From assembly GCF_024764775.1 (NCBI RefSeq), contig NZ_JALIGC010000039.1, forward strand, positions 496,001-560,000: a DNA stretch of 64,000 bases, in the 5' to 3' direction. Origin of the DNA: Scandinavium manionii. GTDB lineage: Bacteria > Pseudomonadota > Gammaproteobacteria > Enterobacterales > Enterobacteriaceae. The translations under genes were made by a program, and so were the position numbers. Positions 49,749 through 59,123 of the stretch are shown piece after piece. The first letter of the stretch is position 1. Each line of letters starts with the position of its first letter. The notes under the pieces were generated by a model, which was not told where the DNA came from, did not search any database, and saw only the letters and a list, made by a program, of their open reading frames with translations.

Positions 49749-51029
49749 ATGAAATTATTGATCCTTGGCAACCACACCTGTGGCAACCGTGGCGACAGCG
49801 CCATTTTGCGCGGCCTGCTGGACGCCATTAACACCCTGAATCCAGACGCAGAAGTGGACGTCATGAGCCGCTACCCGGTGAGTTCTTCCTGGCTGCTCAA
49901 CCGCCCGGTGATGGGCGACCCGCTGTATACGCAGATGAAACAGCACAACAGCGCGGCGGGCGTAATGGGACGTGTGAAAAAAGTCCTGCGTCGTCGCTAT
50001 CAGCACCAGGTCCTGCTTTCCCGCGTGACCGACAGCGGCAAACTGCGCAATATCGCCATCGCTCAGGGCTTTACCGATTTTGTTCGTCTGCTCAGCAATT
50101 ACGATGCGATTATTCAGGTTGGCGGCTCGTTCTTCGTGGACCTGTACGGCGCGCCGCAGTTCGAACACGCGCTCTGTACCTTTATGGCGAAAAAGCCGTT
50201 GTACATGATTGGTCACAGCGTCGGCCCGTTCCAGGACCCGCAGTTTAACCAGTTGGCGAACTACGTTTTCGGTCAGTGTGACGCGCTGATCCTGCGTGAA
50301 TCCGTCAGCCTGAATCTGATGCAGCGCAGTGAAATTACCACCGCCAAAGTGGAGCAAGGCGTTGATACCGCCTGGCTGGTCGATCATCACGACGAGGATT
50401 ACACCGCCAGCTATGCCGTGGAACACTGGCTGAACAAAATCGGTCAGCAAAAAACGGTGGCCGTCACCCTGCGTGAGCTGACGCCGTTTGATAAGCGCCT
50501 GGGCACAACTCAGCAGGCGTACGAAGAAGCCTTTGCCGGGGTGGTAAACCGCATTATTGACGCAGGTTATCAGGTGGTTGCACTCTCAACCTGTACCGGG
50601 ATCGACAGCTACAACAAAGACGACCGCATGGTGGCGCTGAACCTGCACAAACACATCAGCGACCCGTCGCGCTATCACGTGGTGATGGATGAACTTAACG
50701 ATCTGGAAATGGGCAAAATCCTCGGCGCCTGTGATTTGACCGTCGGCACGCGACTGCACTCGGCGATTATCTCGATGAACTTCGACACTCCGGCGATTGC
50801 CATCAACTACGAACACAAATCCGCCGGGATCATGCAGCAGCTCGGGATGCCGGAAATGGCCATCGATATTCGCCATCTGCTGGACGGTAGCCTCAGTGCG
50901 ATGGTGGCGGACACCCTCGGTCAGCTTCCGGCGATCAATGAGCGCCTGCGTGTGGCGGTTAAAGCCGAACGCCAGAACGGCATCGCGATGGTGAAATCCG
51001 TCCTCGACCGTATCGGGGAGGGGAAATGA
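49749..51029 (+). CDS. wcaK: Colanic acid pyruvyl transferase WcaK
   Basis: Polysaccharide pyruvyl transferase family member, which adds a pyruvate ketal to the terminal galactose of the colanic acid side chain. The 426-residue protein begins MKLLILGNHTCGNRGDSAIL, the typical nucleotide-binding-like start, and has GHSVGPFQDPQF, LRELTPFD and TVGTRLHSAIISMNF (family C-terminal motif). Its stop overlaps wcaL (ATGA). Confidence 0.95.
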   Translation: MKLLILGNHTCGNRGDSAILRGLLDAINTLNPDAEVDVMSRYPVSSSWLLNRPVMGDPLYTQMKQHNSAAGVMGRVKKVLRRRYQHQVLLSRVTDSGKLRNIAIAQGFTDFVRLLSNYDAIIQVGGSFFVDLYGAPQFEHALCTFMAKKPLYMIGHSVGPFQDPQFNQLANYVFGQCDALILRESVSLNLMQRSEITTAKVEQGVDTAWLVDHHDEDYTASYAVEHWLNKIGQQKTVAVTLRELTPFDKRLGTTQQAYEEAFAGVVNRIIDAGYQVVALSTCTGIDSYNKDDRMVALNLHKHISDPSRYHVVMDELNDLEMGKILGACDLTVGTRLHSAIISMNFDTPAIAINYEHKSAGIMQQLGMPEMAIDIRHLLDGSLSAMVADTLGQLPAINERLRVAVKAERQNGIAMVKSVLDRIGEGK

Positions 51030-52246
51030 AGGTTGGTTTCTTCCTGTTAAAATTCCCCCTGTCATCAGAAACCTTCGTCCTAAATCAGATCGTCGCGTTT
51101 ATCGAAATGGGCTATGAAGTGGAAATTGTCTCGCTGTTGAAGGGCGATATGACCAACACCCATGAGGCTTACACGCGTTACGGTCTGGCGCAGAAAACCC
51201 GCTGGTTGCAGGATGAGCCGGTGGGCAAACTGGCCAAACTGCGTTATCGCGCGCTCAACACCCTGAAAGGCTTGCATCGCAGGGCCACGTGGCAGGCGCT
51301 GAACGCCAGCCGCTACGGTGACGAGGCGCGTAACCTGATCCTTTCTTCCATCACGGCGCAAAATACCGCGCCGTTCAGTGCCGATGTGTTTATCGCCCAC
51401 TTTGGCCCGGCGGGCGTAACCGCCGCCAAACTGCGTGAACTCGGTGTGCTGAACGGCAAAATTGCGACCGTGTTCCACGGCATCGACGTCTCGAGCCGGG
51501 ATGTGCTCACCCATTACACCCCTGAATACCAGCAGCTGTTCCGTCGGGGGGATTTGATGTTGCCGATAAGCGACCTGTGGGCCGAACGCCTGCAAGGCAT
51601 GGGCTGCCCGGCGGATAAAATTGTGGTGTCGAGAATGGGCGTCAACATGGAACGCTTTGCCCTGCGTCCGGTAAAAGCGCCGGATGAGACGCTGCAAATT
51701 ATCTCGGTTGCGCGTCTGACCGAGAAGAAAGGGCTGCACGTGGCGATCGAAGCCTGCCGTCAGCTCAAGCAGCGCGGCGTGCGTTTCCACTATCGCATTC
51801 TTGGCATCGGCCCGTGGGAGCGTCGCCTGCGCACGCTCATCGAGCAGTATCAGCTCGATGACGTGATTGAGATGCCGGGCTTCAAGCCGAGCCATGAGGT
51901 GAAGGCGATGCTTGATGAGGCCGACGTGTTCCTGCTGCCGTCCGTCACCGGGGCCGATGGTGATATGGAAGGCATTCCGGTCGCGCTGATGGAAGCGATG
52001 GCGGTGGGCATTCCGGTGGTATCCACGGTTCACAGTGGGATTCCGGAACTCATTGATGCCGGAGAGTCCGGCTGGCTGGTGCCTGAGAACGACGCAGCAT
52101 CCCTGGCCGACCGACTCAGCGCGTTCGGCGCTTTCGACCAACAGGCGTTGCAGCCGGTCGTCACCAAAGCGCGGACAAAAGTCGAAACTGAATTCAACCA
52201 GCAGGTGATTAATCAACAGTTAGCCAGCCTGCTGCAGACGCTGTAA
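51026..52246 (+). CDS. wcaL: Colanic acid glycosyltransferase WcaL (GT4)
   Basis: GT-B fold glycosyltransferase; in E. coli it acts late in colanic acid side-chain assembly. The 406-residue product begins [21 protein letters not shown], has [31 protein letters not shown] and [21 protein letters not shown], the donor-site motif. Length matches E. coli. It overlaps wcaK by 4 nt and is 11 nt before wcaM. Confidence 0.95.
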   Translation: MKVGFFLLKFPLSSETFVLNQIVAFIEMGYEVEIVSLLKGDMTNTHEAYTRYGLAQKTRWLQDEPVGKLAKLRYRALNTLKGLHRRATWQALNASRYGDEARNLILSSITAQNTAPFSADVFIAHFGPAGVTAAKLRELGVLNGKIATVFHGIDVSSRDVLTHYTPEYQQLFRRGDLMLPISDLWAERLQGMGCPADKIVVSRMGVNMERFALRPVKAPDETLQIISVARLTEKKGLHVAIEACRQLKQRGVRFHYRILGIGPWERRLRTLIEQYQLDDVIEMPGFKPSHEVKAMLDEADVFLLPSVTGADGDMEGIPVALMEAMAVGIPVVSTVHSGIPELIDAGESGWLVPENDAASLADRLSAFGAFDQQALQPVVTKARTKVETEFNQQVINQQLASLLQTL

Positions 52247-52257
52247 AAAGAGGATGC

Positions 52258-53661
52258 ATGACGGACAAAAAGTTTAGCCTGACACGACGCTCCTTCCTTG
52301 GGGCCAGCTCCGCACTGGCCGCACTGCCCCTCATCAATAGCCCCGCAGCCCTTGCGCTGGGGCGTAACGATGCCGCTGATATCCGCAATTACAATCCCGG
52401 CAATGACTGGGTCCGTGCCTTCAACGATGCCTTCAAAGACAGCGATGTAGTTGAAGTGCCGGAGGGCGTGATATGCGACAACATCAATACCGGGATCATC
52501 ATCCCTGCGGGGAAAACGCTGCAGGTTGGCGGGTCGCTGAAGGGCAATGGCCGTGGGCGATTCGCATTACAGGACGGCTGTAAAATCATCGGTAAAAAGG
52601 GCAGCCTGAATAACATTTGCCTCGATGTACGCGGCTCTGACTGCGTGATTCAGGGCGTGACGTTGAGCGGCTACGGGCCGGTGGCGCAGATTTACATCGG
52701 CGGCAAAAACAAGCGCACCATGCGTAACCTGCTCATCGACAACATTGTGATAACCAAAGCTAACTACGGCATTCTGCGCCAGGGTTTCCATAACCAGTTT
52801 GACGGCGTGAAGATAACCAATAGCCACTTCACCTACCTGCAGGGTGACGCCATCGAGTGGAACGTGGCGATCAACGATAAAAACATCCTGATTTCTGACC
52901 ATGTTATCGACAACATTAACTGCACCAACGGCAAACCCTTCTGGGGCATTGGCATTGGTCTGGCGGGAAGCACGTACGACAACGACTATCCGGAAGATCA
53001 GGCGGTTAAGAATTTTGTCGTCGCCAACATCACCGGCAGCAACTGTCGACAGCTAGTTCACGTCGAGAACGGCAAACACTTCATTATTCGGAATGTGAAA
53101 GCCAAAAATATTACCCCGGAGTTCAGTAAGAAGGCGGGAATTGATAATGCCACGGTGGCAATTTACGGCTGTGATAATTTCATAATTGATAATGTCACGA
53201 TGGAAAATAGCGCAGGCATGCTGATCGGCTACGGCGTCATCAAAGGCAGCTACAAGTCGATCCCGCAGAACTTCAAGCTCAATGATATTCATATGGACAA
53301 TACCGCGCTGGCCTACAAGCTGCGCGGGATCCAGATTTCATCCGGCAATGCGCAGTCGTTCGTGGCGATAACCAACCTCGAGCTTAAACGCGCCTCGCTG
53401 GAGCTGCATAACAAACCCCAGCACCTGTTTATGCGCAATATCAGCGTGATGCAGGATGCCGAGCGTGGCCCGGCGCTGTCGATGAATTTTGACCTGCGCA
53501 AAGACGTTCGCGGCAAATTTATGGCCCGGCAGGACACGTTGCTGTCCCTGGCAAACATAAAGGCGGTGAATGAAAAAGGGCAGGGCTCGGTGGACATCGA
53601 CCGGGTAGATCAGCACACCGTGAACGCAACCGGGATAAATTTTAGGCTACCGGGGAAATAA
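52258..53661 (+). CDS. wcaM: Colanic acid protein WcaM (Tat signal, beta-helix)
   Basis: Last gene of the colanic acid operon, function unresolved. The 467-residue product has a twin-arginine signal ([17 protein letters not shown], residues about 9-25, ending ALALG) and a right-handed beta-helix body ([54 protein letters not shown]), resembling pectin-lyase-like folds. This suggests a folded periplasmic, polysaccharide-interacting protein. E. coli WcaM has 464 residues. Confidence 0.93.
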   Translation: MTDKKFSLTRRSFLGASSALAALPLINSPAALALGRNDAADIRNYNPGNDWVRAFNDAFKDSDVVEVPEGVICDNINTGIIIPAGKTLQVGGSLKGNGRGRFALQDGCKIIGKKGSLNNICLDVRGSDCVIQGVTLSGYGPVAQIYIGGKNKRTMRNLLIDNIVITKANYGILRQGFHNQFDGVKITNSHFTYLQGDAIEWNVAINDKNILISDHVIDNINCTNGKPFWGIGIGLAGSTYDNDYPEDQAVKNFVVANITGSNCRQLVHVENGKHFIIRNVKAKNITPEFSKKAGIDNATVAIYGCDNFIIDNVTMENSAGMLIGYGVIKGSYKSIPQNFKLNDIHMDNTALAYKLRGIQISSGNAQSFVAITNLELKRASLELHNKPQHLFMRNISVMQDAERGPALSMNFDLRKDVRGKFMARQDTLLSLANIKAVNEKGQGSVDIDRVDQHTVNATGINFRLPGK

Positions 53662-53807
53662 AATACGACGATTCCTGGGATATTGCCGCAACTATCGGAT
53701 TAACCCCGAGGTTTTATCAAATATAGCCGGGTATCATCAAAAAAACATGCTGGATAAAACGTTCTGACTGGCTATAATTCTCCAACCATTCATAGGTGGA
53801 CATGATA
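53662..53807 (+). promoter_or_regulatory. wcaM-galF intergenic region with galF promoter
   Basis: 146 bp. A consensus TATAAT is at 53773-53778, 30 bp before the galF start codon; the -35 is weak. AGGTGG (53793-53798) is the galF ribosome binding site. No intrinsic terminator for the colanic acid operon is evident. Confidence 0.6.
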
Positions 53808-54701
53808 ATGATTAATTTGAAAGCAGTTATTCCGGTAGCGGGCCTCGGGATGCACATGCTTCCTGCCACGAAAGCCATTCCGAAAGAAATGCTACCAATC
53901 GTCGATAAGCCAATGATTCAGTACATTGTCGACGAGATTGTTGCTGCAGGGATCAAAGAAATCGTTCTGGTCACTCACGCGTCTAAAAATGCGGTAGAAA
54001 ACCACTTCGACACCTCGTACGAACTTGAGTCACTACTGGAACAGCGCGTTAAGCGTCAGCTGCTGGCCGAAGTACAGGCCATTTGCCCGCCGGGCGTGAC
54101 CATCATGAATGTGCGTCAGGCACAGCCGCTGGGTCTGGGCCACTCTATTCTTTGTGCTCGCCCGATTGTCGGTGACAACCCGTTTGTGGTGGTACTGCCG
54201 GATATCGTGCTGGACAATGCGACTGCCGACCCGATGCGATACAACCTCGCCTCCATGGTGGCGCGTTTCAATGAAACCGGCCGTAGCCAGGTGCTGGCGA
54301 AACACATGGAAGGCGATCTGAGCGAATACTCACTGATTAAGACCAAAGAGCCGCTTGAAGTGGCAGGTAAAATTAGCCGTATCGTTGATTTCATTGAAAA
54401 ACCAGAACAGAAGCAGGTCATGGATTCCGACTTAATGGCCGTTGGCCGTTATGTGCTCTCCGCAGATGTTTGGGCCGAACTGGAAAAAACCGAACCAGGT
54501 GCATGGGGCCGCGTGCAGTTGACCGACGCTATTGCCGAACTGGCGAAAAAACAGTCTGTTGATGCGGTGCTGATGACCGGCGACAGCTTCGACTGCGGCA
54601 AGAAAATGGGCTACATGCAGGCTTTCGTTAAGTATGGGCTGCGCAACCTGAATGAAGGTGCGAAGTTCAGAGAGAGCATTAAGAAGTTGCTGGTGGACTG
54701 A
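53808..54701 (+). CDS. galF: GalF, UTP-glucose-1-phosphate uridylyltransferase-like protein
   Basis: Paralogue of GalU, considered a modulator of UDP-glucose pyrophosphorylase and the usual left border of enterobacterial O-antigen clusters. The 297-residue product has [20 protein letters not shown] (GalF-type: GalU has GLGTRMLP), [18 protein letters not shown] and [10 protein letters not shown] chose the ATG at 53808 because AGGTGG lies 9 nt upstream and the family length is 297; ATG 53802 and GTG 53796 are alternatives. Confidence 0.95.
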   Translation: MINLKAVIPVAGLGMHMLPATKAIPKEMLPIVDKPMIQYIVDEIVAAGIKEIVLVTHASKNAVENHFDTSYELESLLEQRVKRQLLAEVQAICPPGVTIMNVRQAQPLGLGHSILCARPIVGDNPFVVVLPDIVLDNATADPMRYNLASMVARFNETGRSQVLAKHMEGDLSEYSLIKTKEPLEVAGKISRIVDFIEKPEQKQVMDSDLMAVGRYVLSADVWAELEKTEPGAWGRVQLTDAIAELAKKQSVDAVLMTGDSFDCGKKMGYMQAFVKYGLRNLNEGAKFRESIKKLLVD

Positions 54702-54726
54702 TTTGTAAAGCAGTCTGAGCCAGGCT

Positions 54727-54786
54727 AAACGGCAGGGGAGGTTATGATGCGCAATTGCGCAATCGTGACGTCACTGCCGTTTTTTG
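54727..54786 (+). terminator. Likely terminator of galF
   Basis: AAACGGCAG (54727-54735) and CTGCCGTTT (54774-54782) pair over 9 bp, with an inner TGCGCAATTGCGCA palindrome in the loop, and are followed by a run of T. It is a long-looped hairpin about 25 nt after galF. Confidence 0.65.
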
Positions 54787-54954
54787 CGTTTAAAATCAAT
54801 GACTAAAAATGGTAGTTAAACGTTTATTTTTGTGACGTTTTGTGGGATTTGCGCTTGTTTTGAGGCGTATTTAAGACCACAATATTAGATTCGATTGATG
54901 GGGCTTATGGTTGAAATTTAGCCATAGAGCCAAATTACATACTGACTTTTCGTG

Positions 54955-54993
54955 CAGTGCACTGGTAGCTGTTGAGCCAGGGGCGGTAGCGTG
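54955..54993 (+). promoter_or_regulatory. JUMPStart with ops element, RfaH recruitment, O-antigen cluster
   Basis: The 39-bp JUMPStart begins CAGTGCACTGGTAGCTG, ends with GGGGCGGTAGCGTG, and holds the ops core GGCGGTAGCGTG at 54982-54993, 23 bp before wzx. It is the second JUMPStart in this window, matching the one upstream of wza. It marks RfaH-dependent transcription of the O-antigen operon. Confidence 0.93.
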
Positions 54994-55015
54994 TTTGAAT
55001 ATAGCAGGAATGCTG

Positions 55016-56266
55016 ATGAATAAAAAAATACTAGTGAATATCGCTTCTCTAATGGGTGTTCAAGGTATTGGATACATAATACCATTACTTACGCTTCCAT
55101 ATCTGGTTCGGGTTTTGGATCCACATGGATATGGTATTTATGGATATACCCTTGCTATAGTCCAATATTTTACACTGCTTGTAGATTTTGGTTTTAATTT
55201 ATCAATCACGAAAAAAATATCTAGAAACAAGGATGATAAAAACAAAATTAGCACCATATTCTGGAATGTAATAGCATGTAAATTGTTACTGGCATTAATA
55301 GGATTTATTCTTATTTTTATTTGGGCGATAATAGACCCTCTTTTTAGTGGTAACGAAAATATATTAATTTCAGCCTATGCAATTGTTCTCGGGAATATGA
55401 TTTTCCCTGTGTGGTTATTCCAGGGGAAAGAGGAGATGGCTAATATTGCATTTTCAAATATCTTATCTAAATTACTCGTGGTACCTGCGATTTTTATATT
55501 TGTAACAAGTGATGCAGATATCTGGTTAGCCTGCTTGTTGAATGGATTGACTTTTATTATCGCAGGAAGTATTGGGGTTTTCCTTGTATATAAAAAATCT
55601 TGGATATGCTGGATTATGCCAACACGGAGAGGAATGATAGATGAATATAAAAATGCATGGCATGTGTTTTTATCTACAGCGGCGATAAATGCATATACTT
55701 CGAGCATAACTGTTATATTAGGGATAGTGACTACGCCAACCGTTGTTGGATACTTTGTGGCAGCTGACAAAATTAGACTTGCAGTACAAGGCCTAATTGG
55801 TCCTATTTCTCAAGCATTATACCCACGTATAAATGCATTAATGATTAAGGATAAAAAACAAGCATTTAATACAATTAGTGTATTATTAAAAGTTCAAGGA
55901 GGAGGTGCTTTTATACTTAGCTTACTTCTCTGTTTTTTGAGCTCACAGATAATATATTTTATGTATGGTGCTGCGTATACTGACTCAATTCCAGTCATGA
56001 GAGTATTATCATGGTTGCCCTTCATTGTTGCTATAAGCAATGTGTTTGGGTACCAAACGTTATTGGCATTAGGACTAGAAAAATTCTTTAGTTACATTGT
56101 GTTGATTGGGGCAGTCATAGCCTTAGTCATAATCTATCCACTAGTAGTATATTTTCAACAATTAGGTGCGGCAGTGACGATATTAATTACCGAGCTGATT
56201 GTAAATCAACTTATGCTATTTATTATCCTTAAAAAGAAAATTCCAATATTTAAAAGAACACTATGA
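55016..56266 (+). CDS. wzx: O-antigen flippase Wzx
   Basis: Polytopic MOP/PST-family translocase of lipid-linked O units. The 416-residue product has about 12 membrane segments; it resembles RfbX/Wzx proteins in LLTLPYLVRVLDPHGYGIYGY, FGFNLSITKKISRNKDDK and FPVWLFQGKEEMANIAFSNI. The start at 55016 (MNKKILVNIASLM) follows GCAGGA by 6 nt. It is AT-rich, in contrast to galF upstream. Its stop overlaps the next gene (ATGA). Wzx sequence is serotype-specific, so substrate cannot be told. Confidence 0.9.
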   Translation: MNKKILVNIASLMGVQGIGYIIPLLTLPYLVRVLDPHGYGIYGYTLAIVQYFTLLVDFGFNLSITKKISRNKDDKNKISTIFWNVIACKLLLALIGFILIFIWAIIDPLFSGNENILISAYAIVLGNMIFPVWLFQGKEEMANIAFSNILSKLLVVPAIFIFVTSDADIWLACLLNGLTFIIAGSIGVFLVYKKSWICWIMPTRRGMIDEYKNAWHVFLSTAAINAYTSSITVILGIVTTPTVVGYFVAADKIRLAVQGLIGPISQALYPRINALMIKDKKQAFNTISVLLKVQGGGAFILSLLLCFLSSQIIYFMYGAAYTDSIPVMRVLSWLPFIVAISNVFGYQTLLALGLEKFFSYIVLIGAVIALVIIYPLVVYFQQLGAAVTILITELIVNQLMLFIILKKKIPIFKRTL

Positions 56267-57015
56267 TGATTAAAATAAGTATTGTTACTGTTGTTTACAA
56301 CGCCGTGGAACAAATATCTAGTACAATAGATAGTGTGCTTGAACAAAGTTATAGTAATATAGAATACATAGTGATTGACGGCCTATCGAAAGATGGCACA
56401 AAAGATGAAATTAGCCGGTACCTTGATAATATAAATGTGTATATTAGTGAAAAGGATGATGGTATTTATGATGCAATGAATAAATCACTCGATTATGTCT
56501 CTGGGGACTGGGTGCTATATTTGAATGCTGGAGATACATTACTGGATTGCTTTGTCATCGAAAAATTTGTTGCGGAAATTCAGAAAATGGAATTGCCTAT
56601 CGCCGAAATGATTGGTGGTAATGTCATGTTTGATGTTCATGCAAACAAACAACTCAGCAAAGTTAAAGATCTTTCAAAAAGATGGGTATGCATGCCAGCT
56701 TGCCATCAGTCACTATTTTATCGAGTTGATGTGATTAGAGCTAATCGATTTAATTTAGAATTTAAAATATGTTCGGACCATGAACAGTTTATTAGACTAG
56801 TTGAAAGTGGTGCACGGTTTAAACCGATTGATTTAACAGTATCAACATTCCAATTTAATGGTGTCTCGGCAAAAAACCGAATTGGATTATATACTGAAAA
56901 ACTAAAAATAGCGAAAAAATACAATGCATCATTTCTCAACATATTAAAATTACAGACGATTATCCTACGACTTAAAATATCTGGATTTATTAAAGGGTTC
57001 AGGGAGATTAACTAA
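56263..57015 (+). CDS. O-antigen glycosyltransferase, GT2, WcaE-like
   Basis: A 250-residue GT-A family 2 glycosyltransferase. Motifs: ISIVTVVYNAVEQISSTI, IDGLSKDGTKDEI, the [14 protein letters not shown] signature and YLNAGDTLLDC, plus the acceptor-side SDHEQFIRLVESG. It shares its signature with colanic acid WcaE (38541-39284), so it may be a WcaE-like enzyme acting on the O unit. It overlaps wzx by 4 nt, is AT-rich, and abuts the next gene with no gap. Confidence 0.88.
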   Translation: MMIKISIVTVVYNAVEQISSTIDSVLEQSYSNIEYIVIDGLSKDGTKDEISRYLDNINVYISEKDDGIYDAMNKSLDYVSGDWVLYLNAGDTLLDCFVIEKFVAEIQKMELPIAEMIGGNVMFDVHANKQLSKVKDLSKRWVCMPACHQSLFYRVDVIRANRFNLEFKICSDHEQFIRLVESGARFKPIDLTVSTFQFNGVSAKNRIGLYTEKLKIAKKYNASFLNILKLQTIILRLKISGFIKGFREIN

Positions 57016-58020
57016 ATGTCTGAAGATAATAGGATTGATATTGTTATTCCTTGGGTTGATGGTAATGATGCCTTATGGATGGCAGATTTTAATGTTCATA
57101 AACCGAAGGTTAACAATGAGAACTCTCACGAAGTTAGATTTAGAGATTGGGATTTAATGCGTTTTTGGTTTCGTGGTATAGAAGAAAATATGCCATGGGT
57201 TAGGAAAATACATTTTATCACTTATGGGCATATTCCAGCGTGGTTGAATACAAAACACGAAAAAATTAACATCGTAAAACATGAAGATTATATTCCGCAA
57301 GAATATTTACCAACGTTTAGCTCACATGTCATAGAGATTTTTATACATAAGATTGAAGATCTTGCGGAAAAGTTTATATATTTTAACGATGATTTATTTG
57401 CTGTGGGTAAAATTGATGAACGCTTATTCTTCGAAAATAACTTTCCCAAAGATACTTTTGCATTCAATGTATTAGGATATGATAATATAGCACACATTAT
57501 TATGAACGATGTAAAAGCAATCAATTATAAATTTTCCAAAAAAGAAGTTGTTTTGAATAATTTATGGAAAATATTCAATTGGCGTTATCTCGATAAGGCA
57601 GCAAGAAGTCTGCTGCTTTCTCCGTGGCCTCACATTACAGGTTTTTATAATCACCATCTTCCTCAGGCATATCTAAAAGATACTTTTAAGAAAGTATGGA
57701 ATGAGAATGAAGAAATTTTAATTGCCACGGCCAATAATAAATTCAGAAGCAATGACGATGTAAATCAATATCTTTTTAGATATTGGCAGTTATGCTCAGG
57801 GACATTCAGACCATTTTCACTATATAAAAAATCTTCAGTCGTAAGTATAAATGATCAAAACTTTGACTCTGTTAATAAGACTATAAAAGATGGTACTAAA
57901 AAAATTATTTGTATAAATGATGGGGAAGTAACAGAATTTGAAAAAAAGAAAAAGATGCTTCATCAAGCCTTTAACACTATTTTGCCAAAACAAAGTTCCT
58001 TTGAAATAGTTCAGGGCTGA
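57016..58020 (+). CDS. Stealth-family sugar-1-phosphate transferase (capsular polysaccharide phosphotransferase type)
   Basis: A 334-residue protein with the conserved Stealth regions. CR1 is IDIVIPWVDGNDALW (residues 7-21). CR2 covers RFRDWDLMRFWFRGIE through ITYGHIPAWLN to YLPTFSSHVIEIF and KFIYFNDDLFAVG (about 41-131). CR3 includes NHHLPQAYLKDTF (about 212-224), and a CR4-like NQYLFRYW follows (about 250-257). Stealth proteins transfer hexose-1-phosphate to make phosphodiester-linked polymers (meningococcal serogroup A CsaB, streptococcal WefC). Here it predicts a phosphodiester in the O antigen. It abuts the GT2 gene and is AT-rich. No signal peptide or membrane segment is seen. Confidence 0.88.
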   Translation: MSEDNRIDIVIPWVDGNDALWMADFNVHKPKVNNENSHEVRFRDWDLMRFWFRGIEENMPWVRKIHFITYGHIPAWLNTKHEKINIVKHEDYIPQEYLPTFSSHVIEIFIHKIEDLAEKFIYFNDDLFAVGKIDERLFFENNFPKDTFAFNVLGYDNIAHIIMNDVKAINYKFSKKEVVLNNLWKIFNWRYLDKAARSLLLSPWPHITGFYNHHLPQAYLKDTFKKVWNENEEILIATANNKFRSNDDVNQYLFRYWQLCSGTFRPFSLYKKSSVVSINDQNFDSVNKTIKDGTKKIICINDGEVTEFEKKKKMLHQAFNTILPKQSSFEIVQG

Positions 58021-58024
58021 ATAA

Positions 58025-59110
58025 ATGTTATATATTTTTTTATTACTAGCAAGTCTTGCATTCTGTAGTGTGCAGTATGTAAAGTCAGCCAAACCATTAG
58101 GCATATATTTTCTTTATTCGACATTGTTTATGCTGTTCCTTTTTTCAGCGCTGAGATATGGTGTTGGAACTGATTATAAAAACTATGTCAAAATTTATCA
58201 CGAAATAAATTCATCAATTGGCACAGATGCAAATATAGAGTTCGCATTCTATAATATAGTCAAGTTTTGTGATTATATTGGGGCAGATGTTGAACTAATG
58301 TTTGCTATTATGTCAGCAATTATCATTATTGTGTTCTTCTCAGCTAGAGAAATGCGAACAATATGGGGGGTTTTTGCTTTCATATGCATTCTTTATCTGC
58401 CTTCATTCTCACTAATTAGACAATCTGCGGCGATTGGTTTTGTTTGCGTAGCTAGTTTCGCAATCATCAATAACAGAGTAAAATATGCCTTCGCTTTAAC
58501 GGTGATCGGTTGTTTATTTCACATGTCAGCAATTCTCTTTATACTTGTGATATTATGCAGAAGAATAAAAATTGGGATTGGATTGGGTTTTGTAACGATT
58601 CTGACGATCTATGTGCTTTTATCGAAATTTAACCTTGCTCAGCTTGTACTTGATAATGAATTTTTTCGCGAAAGCCGTTATGGTGTATATAGTGATTCTG
58701 GTATGTTTGCAAAGCAAACTGAGATGGGAACTGGATTAGGTGTTTTGCTAAAGCTATTACCATCATTTATTTTTTTACTACTTTCCCGCGGTTATAAGCG
58801 TTCGGACGATAAAAATATTGATGCGCTAAACATACTTAATTGCTTAAACTATATTTATATAATAGCAATATTGTTTTCTATCCAAATACATATTTTCAAT
58901 AGAGTTGTCGATCTATTTATGTTTGTTCCCGCAGTGACTTTTGTATCATTGAATAGATTAGGATTGACTCGGGATAATGAAAAAATATGGAGATTGATAT
59001 TTTCAATATTAATATTCCTGAATTTTGTTCTGATGATTTATAGTAATCCTTCAACAGCTTTTGGCGGGCTGGGAATAAACCCATATCAAAGTATATTATC
59101 CGCGCATTAA
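58025..59110 (+). CDS. wzy: O-antigen polymerase Wzy (EpsG family)
   Basis: A 361-residue polytopic membrane protein with about 10 membrane segments. The N-terminal SALRYGVGTDYKNYVKIY motif is characteristic of EpsG-type polymerases, and FSLIRQSAAIGFVCV follows. In a Wzx/Wzy cluster this is the O-unit polymerase. It is 4 nt after the Stealth gene and is AT-rich. Confidence 0.87.
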   Translation: MLYIFLLLASLAFCSVQYVKSAKPLGIYFLYSTLFMLFLFSALRYGVGTDYKNYVKIYHEINSSIGTDANIEFAFYNIVKFCDYIGADVELMFAIMSAIIIIVFFSAREMRTIWGVFAFICILYLPSFSLIRQSAAIGFVCVASFAIINNRVKYAFALTVIGCLFHMSAILFILVILCRRIKIGIGLGFVTILTIYVLLSKFNLAQLVLDNEFFRESRYGVYSDSGMFAKQTEMGTGLGVLLKLLPSFIFLLLSRGYKRSDDKNIDALNILNCLNYIYIIAILFSIQIHIFNRVVDLFMFVPAVTFVSLNRLGLTRDNEKIWRLIFSILIFLNFVLMIYSNPSTAFGGLGINPYQSILSAH

Positions 59111-59123
59111 GGTGAATATGAAC

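Larger units (their letters stand above)
54702..55015 (+). promoter_or_regulatory. galF-wzx intergenic region with O-antigen promoter
   Basis: 314 bp without a gene. It holds the galF terminator, an AT-rich stretch (54787-54950) where the O-antigen promoter must lie, and the JUMPStart/ops at 54955-54993. An open frame reads across the JUMPStart from 54911 into wzx but is leader sequence, not protein. Confidence 0.7.

Noticed and set aside
54911..55015. Longer Wzx start through the JUMPStart
   Set aside because: The codons translate the JUMPStart/ops element itself; GCAGGA and ATG at 55016 give a normal Wzx.
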